A stretch of 14,956 bases of DNA from the NCBI GenBank assembly GCA_003542955.1, contig DPJP01000421.1, positions 10,686 to 25,641 on the forward strand, in the 5' to 3' direction. The stretch is from Armatimonadota bacterium. Lineage in GTDB: Bacteria > Armatimonadota > Zipacnadia > Zipacnadales > UBA11051. The notes beneath the pieces were generated by a model, which saw only the letters and a list, made by a program, of their open reading frames with translations, ran no database searches and was not told the origin of the DNA. A program made the position numbers and the translations under genes. Position 1 is the first letter of the stretch. Each line of letters begins with the position of its first letter. This document shows, piece by piece, positions 7,759-14,011 of this stretch.

Positions 7759-8031
7759 ATGGACTGGAAGCCGCTCGTCTCGACCTTCACACTCCTGCTG
7801 CTCGCTGAGCTCGGTGACAAGACGCAGCTTGCGGTGATCATGCAGGCGGCGAAGTTCCAGAAGCCATGGATGGTGTTTGCAGGTGCCGCGCTGGCGCTGG
7901 TGGTCGTGACTGGAATCGGGGTCATCGTGGGGCAGGCCTGTTCCACCGCACTCCCCAGAGACCTGCTGCGGTGGATCGCCGGCGCGGCGTTCATCATCAT
8001 GGGCATTCTCATGCTGCTCAAGGTCATATAG
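7759..8031 (+). CDS. Half-size TMEM165/GDT1 (UPF0016) cation transporter
   Basis: A 90-residue membrane protein with one copy of the family signature: E17-L-G-D-K-T22 in the first membrane helix (about 8-28), a second helix from WMVFAGAALALVVVTGIGVIVG (about 37-58) and a third from LRWIAGAAFIIMGILMLLKVI (about 70-90). The family moves Mn2+ or Ca2+, usually out of the cytosol in exchange for protons. Full-length members carry two copies of the motif in about 190-220 residues. One-copy proteins of about 90 residues are known and are thought to pair with themselves or with a second half-gene; no second half is visible here. AGAAGGAG (7744-7751) lies seven bases before the ATG. The gene converges with the glycosidase-like gene and lies near a P-type cation ATPase, which fits a cation-homeostasis role. 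Confidence 0.88.
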   Translation: MDWKPLVSTFTLLLLAELGDKTQLAVIMQAAKFQKPWMVFAGAALALVVVTGIGVIVGQACSTALPRDLLRWIAGAAFIIMGILMLLKVI

Positions 8032-8045
8032 GCGCGGACGTACCA

Positions 8046-8066
8046 CCGGGCCGCGACTGAGGCCGG
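8046..8066. terminator. Weak hairpin between convergent genes
   Basis: GGCC (8049-8052) pairs with GGCC (8061-8064) around an eight-base loop, and CC/GG at 8046-8047/8065-8066 extends it past one bulged G. It lies in the 78-base gap between two converging genes, where a bidirectional terminator would be useful. There is no T-tract on either side. Confidence 0.22.
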
Positions 8067-8109
8067 CGCCATCACGGTTCCGCCGGGGAGTGCATAGGCA
8101 GCTCGACCC

Positions 8110-10500
8110 TTACGGCAGCCGCTCACCGGTCCGTCGAAAGTGCTCCCAGCGCCGCCGGTACTCCGCCTGGTAGTCGGCGACGGCGCGGTCGTAGCTGATC
8201 GTGGGCGTGTCGGGCCGGATTGCCCCATGCAGAACCAGCCTCCGCGCCCCCTGCGGGATGGGCACCTCGTTGCCCTGCGGCGTCACGGCTTCGCCATCCA
8301 GGGCCGCCCTCTCCACGTCGTAGAACCACGGCACGCGCACCCACAGTCGATCGGGCGGATTGCGGAACTCCGTCGGCAGGTCGATCTCGAGGCCCCCGCT
8401 TGACGGCGTCACGGTCATGCTCACCGGCCCGAACGCCGACGGCGCCCCGCTGACGACGATGCGCCGCCCCGGACGCACCCACTCGGGCGATATCGCCGAG
8501 AGCAGGTGCAGGTCGTTCTCCTGCTCGCGCACCAGCATGTTGCGGAGCACCTCGATGGTCTTGGCGATTGTGACGCCCTGCGGGAGGATGTTGAAGGGGT
8601 GGCTGCACTCGCGGGTGCTCCAGGGGATGGTGCCGAACTCGCCCGGCAGATGTGTCGAGGTGGTGTGCAACAGCAGCGCATAGAGCTCCCTCACGGCCCA
8701 CTCCTGATCCCACTCCGTGCCGCGCACCAGCGAGACCTGCGTGTTGTTGGGTGTCTGCCAGTAGTGGAGCATCGGCTGCTCGTTGAAGGTGAAAGTGTCG
8801 CCGTCGCGACTGATCGCGCTGGGCCAGATGTACTGCAGAATGCCCTCCTGGTACTGCTCCCGGGCGTGGCGGAGCGTCGCCTCGACGCGGGGGTCCATGG
8901 GGTCGAAGAGCACCTCCGGGTAGAGCGTCATCAGGTTGTCCCAGTCGTTCCCCGCGGTCGTGCGCTCGAGTGCGGGGGGGAAGTGGCCGCCGGTGCGGGC
9001 GACCTGCGCCGCCAGCAGGGGTTCGAGGGCGGCCCTGAACCGCTCGTATTGACCCATGAAGCGTTCGGCATCCTCAGGCCGCCCCATCTCATTGGCGAGG
9101 CGTGCCGCACACCTGAGGCCGGTCAGCGTCCAGAACTGCTGTCCGGTCTGGCGGCAGTCCTTGAGGAAGGCGTCGTCGCCGATGGTCGCGACCGGCCACA
9201 ACCCCAGTGGGTCCTCGGCCGTCACCCGCTCCTGCCAGGCGCAGGCCTCGACCACGCCCGGGTAGACCTCTTGCAGGAAGCCCCGGTCGCGCGTGAGCAG
9301 ATAGTGCCCCGTCCAGCCCCAGAGGTTCCAGCCGAACAGCTCCCAGTAGCGGGCCTCCGGGTGTCTGTGCATGCGGAAGCTGCCGTCGGGGAACTGCTTC
9401 TTGCGCCAGAACAGGAAGCCTTCGCGGGCGATCTCATCCAGCCCCATGTAGTCCATCGCTCGCAGCATGTTGGTCGGGTCGCTGCCGCCGTACCAGTCGT
9501 GGTAGTGGAACTTGTTGACGTTGGTGATGGTGTCCTCGCCGATGTGGTCGACGGCGAGCAGATTTGCGATGGTGCCGGCGATCAGGTACTCCTGCACCTT
9601 CGCCTCCGGGAAGTGCAGGGGGGCCTTCTCGACGACCATCCTCTCCCAGAAGCTCACCGTGTCTGCCAGCACGGCATCGTAGTCCGCCGTCTGCACTTGC
9701 TCGGCGCCGTCGGAGGCCTCCGGCAGCGGCACAATGGGGAGTTTGTAGGTCAACTGCCGGCTCTGCCCGGGCTCAAGCTGCAGGCAATAGGTGACGATGC
9801 CCAGCGGCGTGTGGGGGTCGGCCGAGTGGGTCGGGTCCGGGTTGCCCTCGATCTCGCCAGAGAAGTAGCGTACCATGCGCAGCCCTGTGTCCATCGGTGC
9901 GAGCGAAACCGACGCCGGGTCGGCGGGGTAGGTGTAGACGAGCCGTCCATCGCGGATCAGGGCATCCCTTGCGAACCGGTACTTCCAGTGCGGATCGAAC
10001 TGGTTCTGGCCCGCGACCAGTTCGTCCGGGATGTTGCCGAAACGCTGGCCGAATCGGTAGTCGGCAAGGCTGCTGTAGACCGTGTTGGTCGGTCCGGTGA
10101 AACGCCAGCCGGTCGAGAAGTAGGCCGCCCGGGGCTCGCTGCCGGGGTTTGTGACTGTGGCCCTGATGAAGATGACCGGCAGCCCCTCGAGCGCGCCGCC
10201 GAGGTCGGCAGCGAACATCCGGAAGTCGTAGCGGAGGCCGTCGTCGTCGATGTCATACTCCACCACCGGCAGGGAGCCCCGCAGCAACGTCCGTTGGCGC
10301 TGCCACGTCGGCCGGGGCGGGTTGCCGAGGAAGAACATCAGCTCGCCAAAGCCCGTGAAGATGTAGCCCTCCGGCGTGACCTCGGCCGCAACCGGCGCCC
10401 CGAATGCCCCGAGAACGTCGTTGGGGTTGGCGAAGTAGCTGAATGGCTTGCCCGGCTGGTCGATGATGTCGGGATCGTGCATTCCGTGGCGGTCGGGCAT
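8110..10500 (-). CDS. Putative six-hairpin-type glycosidase, no signal peptide
   Basis: A 796-residue protein I cannot place in a named GH family. The first 280 or so residues look like a beta-sandwich (EVTPEGYIFTGFGEL, PVVEYDIDDDGLRYDF, STGWRF). From about 300 to 690 the helix-rich pattern resembles an (alpha/alpha)6 toroid of the six-hairpin superfamily, with acidic-aromatic loops HYHDWYGGSDPTN (D335), AGNDWDNLM (D519, D521) and GTEWDQEW (E596, D598, E600) as candidate active-site positions. A short C-terminal beta region (about 700-770) has RLWVRVPWFYDVE. No signal peptide is seen, so it probably acts in the cytosol on imported oligosaccharides. The ATG at 10500 is chosen because AGGTG lies six bases upstream; the frame is open to 10689 but that part looks non-coding. 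It follows the P-type ATPase on the same strand by 247 bases, separated by a strong hairpin. The superfamily call is by appearance only. Confidence 0.75.
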   Translation of the reverse strand: MPDRHGMHDPDIIDQPGKPFSYFANPNDVLGAFGAPVAAEVTPEGYIFTGFGELMFFLGNPPRPTWQRQRTLLRGSLPVVEYDIDDDGLRYDFRMFAADLGGALEGLPVIFIRATVTNPGSEPRAAYFSTGWRFTGPTNTVYSSLADYRFGQRFGNIPDELVAGQNQFDPHWKYRFARDALIRDGRLVYTYPADPASVSLAPMDTGLRMVRYFSGEIEGNPDPTHSADPHTPLGIVTYCLQLEPGQSRQLTYKLPIVPLPEASDGAEQVQTADYDAVLADTVSFWERMVVEKAPLHFPEAKVQEYLIAGTIANLLAVDHIGEDTITNVNKFHYHDWYGGSDPTNMLRAMDYMGLDEIAREGFLFWRKKQFPDGSFRMHRHPEARYWELFGWNLWGWTGHYLLTRDRGFLQEVYPGVVEACAWQERVTAEDPLGLWPVATIGDDAFLKDCRQTGQQFWTLTGLRCAARLANEMGRPEDAERFMGQYERFRAALEPLLAAQVARTGGHFPPALERTTAGNDWDNLMTLYPEVLFDPMDPRVEATLRHAREQYQEGILQYIWPSAISRDGDTFTFNEQPMLHYWQTPNNTQVSLVRGTEWDQEWAVRELYALLLHTTSTHLPGEFGTIPWSTRECSHPFNILPQGVTIAKTIEVLRNMLVREQENDLHLLSAISPEWVRPGRRIVVSGAPSAFGPVSMTVTPSSGGLEIDLPTEFRNPPDRLWVRVPWFYDVERAALDGEAVTPQGNEVPIPQGARRLVLHGAIRPDTPTISYDRAVADYQAEYRRRWEHFRRTGERLP

Positions 10501-10690
10501 GGTGGTCACCTGCCGTGAGTGAATCGGCGTGCGGCCCCGGTACCCGGCGAGAGCCGAGCGGCTCCACCGGCGGGCTTCGCGGACGCTATGCCACAGGCGG
10601 GCGATGGAATCCTCCTTGCCTCGTGAATGCGAACCGCCCGCGGGCACTCGAGGGACCTGTGAAACGCCGTAGCAGCATCTGGACGCCAAA

Positions 10691-10724
10691 GCGCCCCGGA
10701 GTGCGGATGCACGGACCGGGGCGC
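10691..10724 (-). terminator. Strong hairpin after the P-type ATPase gene
   Basis: GCGCCCCGG (10691-10699) and CCGGGGCGC (10716-10724) pair perfectly over nine bases, and GTGC (10701-10704) with GCAC (10709-10712) forms an upper stem with loop GGAT. Read on the minus strand it begins 23 bases after the ATPase stop and is followed by TTTGG. The T-tract is short, but the place and stability fit a terminator between the ATPase and the glycosidase-like gene. Confidence 0.55.
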
Positions 10725-10747
10725 GTGTGTACCACTTGCCACGGGCT

Positions 10748-13633
10748 TCACGCCCGCTGCTGTCGAGCGTTTCTGCCGCCGCGCAGGTGCCACTTACGCC
10801 GTCGCACGATGATCTTGGCGATCTCCATCGCGAATACCGCGAACAGGCTCAGCACGATGATGTAGACCCAGTACTCCGCCGGCAACGGCACAGTGCCGAA
10901 GAGCCGCTGCATCGGGGGCCAGTAGACGAACCCGAGCTGGGCAATCAGGCTCACCGTGATCGATATGGCCAGGAACGGGTTGCTGAAGGGCGCGATGCGG
11001 AAGATTGAGGTCACGAGGCTGCGGCAGCTTATCACGTGGAAGAGCTGGAACATGACCATCATCGTCACTGCCGCCGTCTGAGCCAGCGCCAGGTTGCCGC
11101 CGGCGTCGGGGTCGACATTGAGAACATAGTGGAAGACGAGCAGCGTACCCACCCCGAAGATGATGCCGACGACGACCATGTAGGTAACGACTATGCGATC
11201 GAAGATGCGTGCCTGGCCGCCCATCGGTGGACGCTTGAGCACGAAGTCCTCCCCCGGCTCGAACGCGAGCGCCACATCCTGCAGCCCGTTGGTGACGAGG
11301 TTAATCCACAGTATCTGCGCAGCGAGGAACGGCACGGCGGTTTCGCCGTTGACCTGCCAGTTGATCGCCAGAGCGCCGAGCAGAGCGATGACCTCGCCGG
11401 CCCCTGAAGAGAGCAGGAAGAAGACGACCTTCCTCACGGTCTCGAACATGTAGCGCCCGAGCTTGACCCCCTCGAAGATCGACGCGAAGGCGTCATCGAG
11501 CAGGACGACGTCGGCCGCCTCGCGTGCGGCCTCCGTCCCCGCCTTCCCCATCGCCACGCCGATATCGGCGCGGCGCAGGGCAGGCGCATCGTTGACGCCG
11601 TCGCCGGTCACGGCGACCACCTGGTTGCGCTTCTGGAGGGCCTCGACGACGCGGAGCTTGTCATGCGGGGTGATGCGTGCGTAGACGCGCACGTCCTCGA
11701 CACGCTCGAGCAGCTCTTCATCGGATATCTTCGCCATCTCCGCGCCGGTGATCACGCTCGAGTCATCGTGCGGGTCGGAGACGGCCTGGCCGGCGGTCAG
11801 ACCGACCTGGCGGGCGATCTCCCTGGCAGTGGCCGGGTGATCCCCGGTGATCATGGTGACGGAGATGCCTGATTCGCGACAGCCGCGGATCGCCTCCGCC
11901 GCCTCCGGCCGCGGCGGGGCCTGGATGCCGATCAGGCCGAGCAGCACCAGGTCCTCGACTTCGTCCGCCTCGACGGTATATCCGCTCCACTCGCGCCGTG
12001 CGACTGCAAGCACGCGCTGGCCTTTCGCGCCCAGCTCCGCGGCCTGCTCTGCCCATCGCTGTTGATCGATCTGTACGTACTCATTGGCATCGGCGTCCCA
12101 CGCACGCCTGCAGCGCGGCAGGATGACCTCCGTCGCGCCCTTGGCGAAGAGCATGCGCTCCTCAGCGTCATCGAGCTGTCTCAGGGTCGCCATGAACTTG
12201 CGGGTGGAGCTGAACGGCACCGCGTCCAGCGGGTCCTGTGCGCGGCCCGCGGTCAGCATGTCCGGGTACAGGCTGTCGGCCAGCCGCAGGATGGCAAGCT
12301 CGGTCGCGCTCCCCGACTCCGCCAGTGTGCCGTCCTCGTTGCGGGTGAACTCCGCGCTGCTGCAGTAGACGGCCGCGTGCAGAAGCTGCTCGAGGTGCGC
12401 CATGGTCATGGCCTCATCGTCCGGGGCCTGGAGACCATCCGCCGGCGCAATACCGGGGGCCGCTTCATCCCCGCGGGGGCGCAGGTTGATGCCATAGCGG
12501 CCCCACAGGACGGTCTGCGCGGTCATTACGTTCTGGGTAATGGTGCCGGTCTTGTCAGAGCAGATGTAGTTGACCGACCCGAGCGTCTCCGCCGCCGGGA
12601 GCTTCCTGACCAGCACGTTGCGTTTGGCCATTGCCCATACGCCGATCGAGAGGACAGCCGTCACCACAATCGGGAGGGCCTCGGGTATCACGGACACGGC
12701 GAGCGCCACGGCGACGAGGAAGATCGTGAGCAGGTCCATGCCGCGAAGCAGCCCGATCACCACTGTGACAAGCGCAAGGACCACCATCGCGGCGACCAGA
12801 ACGTTGGCGAAGCGGTGGAGGCGCCGCTGCAGCGGCGTGTCGATGGTCGCGACCTCGGCCACGACTTCGGCGATCTTGCCCAGTTCAGTGTGAGCGCCGG
12901 TGGCAAAGACGACCGCCACGCCGTTGCCTTCGGTCACCATTGAGCCCGCGTGGAGGACGTTGGTGCTGTCTGCCGGCAGCGTCGCCGGGTCCTCGAGAGC
13001 ATCCGGCGACTTGAGGATCGGCTCCGATTCCCCGGTGAGGGCCGATTCATCGACGAGCAACTCGACACTGCGCACAATGCGCATGTCGGCAGCGGCACGC
13101 ATGCCTACCCCGACCAGAACGACGTCTCCGGGGACCAACTCCTCACTGGAGATGCGTTCCACCCTTGCGCCGCGCCGCACATCCACCTCGGGCGTCGCCA
13201 TCTCGCGCAGCGCCTTCATCGCCGCCGCGGCCTTGTATTCCTGGAAGAAGCCGACAATCGCGTTGAAGACAACGACCGCCATGATGATGATGGTATCGGT
13301 GTAGTGGTCAAGCACGGCGGTGATGATCGCCGCTGCCAGGAGGACGTAGATGATTGGGTTGGTGAACTGATCGAGCGCGATGCGCCATAGTGGATACGGC
13401 TCATGGCGCCTGACCTCATTCCTGCCGTAGAGCTCCAGGCGCCGCTGGGCTTCATCTGGACCCAGCCCCTCCGGCACTGTCCCCAGCAGGTCATAGGCAT
13501 CCCACACGTCGGCGGTGATGATCTGGCCCCTGTCCGGCAGTCTTGCATTGCTCAACCCACACACCTCATTCTCATCCGGGCGGGCGCATGTGAGTGCACC
13601 GTGTCGCACATCCCGATGGTCGATTGCGGCCAT
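10748..13633 (-). CDS. P2-type cation-transporting ATPase (Ca2+-ATPase-like)
   Basis: An ATP-driven cation pump of up to 961 residues; numbering is from the ATG at 13633. The N-terminal cation-ATPase domain has LLGTVPEGLGPDEAQRRL. The actuator loop is TGES (200-203), M4 has PEALP (317-321), the phosphorylated aspartate is D360 in SDKTGTIT, the nucleotide domain has KGATEVIL, and the hinge is GDGVND (677-682). Ten membrane segments are visible in the usual 2+2+6 order, ending YIIVLSLFAVFAMEIAKIIV. In SERCA terms the M4 Glu is kept (E318), M5 keeps Glu (E747, SSGAGEVI) but has Gly where SERCA has Asn768, and M6 reads NLVTN (778-782) with Asn for Asp800. That leaves Ca2+, Na+ or another cation open. 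The ATG at 13633 is the outer bound and lacks a Shine-Dalgarno element; TTG at 13555 has GAGGTG six bases upstream and is the likelier start (935 residues). Confidence 0.93.
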   Translation of the reverse strand: MAAIDHRDVRHGALTCARPDENEVCGLSNARLPDRGQIITADVWDAYDLLGTVPEGLGPDEAQRRLELYGRNEVRRHEPYPLWRIALDQFTNPIIYVLLAAAIITAVLDHYTDTIIIMAVVVFNAIVGFFQEYKAAAAMKALREMATPEVDVRRGARVERISSEELVPGDVVLVGVGMRAAADMRIVRSVELLVDESALTGESEPILKSPDALEDPATLPADSTNVLHAGSMVTEGNGVAVVFATGAHTELGKIAEVVAEVATIDTPLQRRLHRFANVLVAAMVVLALVTVVIGLLRGMDLLTIFLVAVALAVSVIPEALPIVVTAVLSIGVWAMAKRNVLVRKLPAAETLGSVNYICSDKTGTITQNVMTAQTVLWGRYGINLRPRGDEAAPGIAPADGLQAPDDEAMTMAHLEQLLHAAVYCSSAEFTRNEDGTLAESGSATELAILRLADSLYPDMLTAGRAQDPLDAVPFSSTRKFMATLRQLDDAEERMLFAKGATEVILPRCRRAWDADANEYVQIDQQRWAEQAAELGAKGQRVLAVARREWSGYTVEADEVEDLVLLGLIGIQAPPRPEAAEAIRGCRESGISVTMITGDHPATAREIARQVGLTAGQAVSDPHDDSSVITGAEMAKISDEELLERVEDVRVYARITPHDKLRVVEALQKRNQVVAVTGDGVNDAPALRRADIGVAMGKAGTEAAREAADVVLLDDAFASIFEGVKLGRYMFETVRKVVFFLLSSGAGEVIALLGALAINWQVNGETAVPFLAAQILWINLVTNGLQDVALAFEPGEDFVLKRPPMGGQARIFDRIVVTYMVVVGIIFGVGTLLVFHYVLNVDPDAGGNLALAQTAAVTMMVMFQLFHVISCRSLVTSIFRIAPFSNPFLAISITVSLIAQLGFVYWPPMQRLFGTVPLPAEYWVYIIVLSLFAVFAMEIAKIIVRRRKWHLRGGRNARQQRA
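13562..13567 (-). promoter_or_regulatory. Shine-Dalgarno element supporting a TTG start of the ATPase
   Basis: GAGGTG on the minus strand lies six bases before TTG 13555-13553. The protein would begin MSNARLPDRGQ. The 26 extra residues from ATG 13633 (rich in His, Arg and Cys) resemble no part of the family, which supports the shorter form. Confidence 0.45.
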
Positions 13634-13720
13634 GATTCATAAAGCAGTTCCCGCCTCGCGGGGGGGGCGTGGGCAGCTCAGCAGCCCGGGACTCGCGGAG
13701 ACGAGAACATGAACGGTTAA

Positions 13721-13750
13721 ACTATACCATGATTCTGTGGTCAGGCGCAA
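13721..13750 (-). promoter_or_regulatory. Possible promoter for the P-type ATPase
   Basis: On the minus strand TATAGT (13726-13721) matches the -10 consensus at five of six positions, and TTGCGC (13750-13745), 18 bases upstream, matches the -35 at three of six. It lies in the only clearly AT-rich patch of the region. Transcription would start near 13714, about 80 bases before ATG 13633. Confidence 0.35.
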
Positions 13751-13819
13751 TGACCTGCGTCCATCGCCGACCTGCACGTTCAGGCGAGCCGCACCCGCCC
13801 GAAGCGGCGTATGGTGTTG

Positions 13820-13848
13820 ACGCAGAACCCCCCGGACAGGTTCTGCGT
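13820..13848 (+). repeat. Perfect 10-bp inverted repeat, leader hairpin 1
   Basis: ACGCAGAACC (13820-13829) pairs perfectly with GGTTCTGCGT (13839-13848) around a nine-base C-rich loop, and two G-T pairs extend it outward. No T-run follows, so it is not an ordinary terminator. It is the first of three hairpins before the beta-helix gene. Confidence 0.5.
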
Positions 13849-13886
13849 TGCGCGGTGTGCCCCCGGACGCCGCAGGGCTGTCATTA

Positions 13887-13929
13887 CCTCCGGCGTGAGC
13901 CTATACGAAGGGCTCACCCGCCCCGGAGG
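13887..13929 (+). repeat. Two-part hairpin, leader hairpin 2
   Basis: Lower stem CCTCCGG (13887-13893) pairs with CCGGAGG (13923-13929); upper stem GTGAGCC (13895-13901) pairs with GGCTCAC (13911-13917). Between them is an asymmetric internal loop (C13894 opposite CCGCC 13918-13922), and the terminal loop is TATACGAAG. All 14 pairs are Watson-Crick. The internal loop and fixed geometry are what one would expect of a functional RNA, but no known class is recognised. Confidence 0.5.
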
Positions 13930-13935
13930 CGAACC

Positions 13936-13998
13936 TGCTCGTGTGTTGTGGGATTCCCGACCATGTCGGGCGCCTGCTCCCGTGCCGATACCCGAGCA
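13936..13998 (+). promoter_or_regulatory. Leader structure 3, ending beside the ribosome binding site
   Basis: TGCTCG (13936-13941) can pair with CGAGCA (13993-13998), enclosing the perfect hairpin CCCGAC-CAT-GTCGGG (13956-13970). The 3' arm ends three bases before GGAGG (14002-14006), so changes in this helix could expose or block the ribosome binding site. The regulatory role is an inference. Confidence 0.35.
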
Positions 13999-14011
13999 CC
14001 CGGAGGTTCCT

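Larger units (their letters stand above)
13634..14011. other. Divergent intergenic region with structured leader
   Basis: These 378 bases separate the minus-strand ATPase from the plus-strand beta-helix gene. No gene fits. There is a run of eight G (13660-13667), an AT-rich patch at 13710-13735 with a possible promoter for the ATPase, and then three separate inverted-repeat structures between 13820 and 13998 that lead up to the Shine-Dalgarno GGAGG at 14002-14006. The structures are listed separately. I recognise no known riboswitch class. Confidence 0.55.

Noticed and set aside
8506..10518. Open frame of 670 codons on the plus strand, antisense to the glycosidase-like gene
   Set aside because: It mirrors the minus-strand gene, is rich in Val, Leu, Arg and Gly without any domain motif, and lacks a proper ribosome binding site. 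High-GC third positions open such frames by default.
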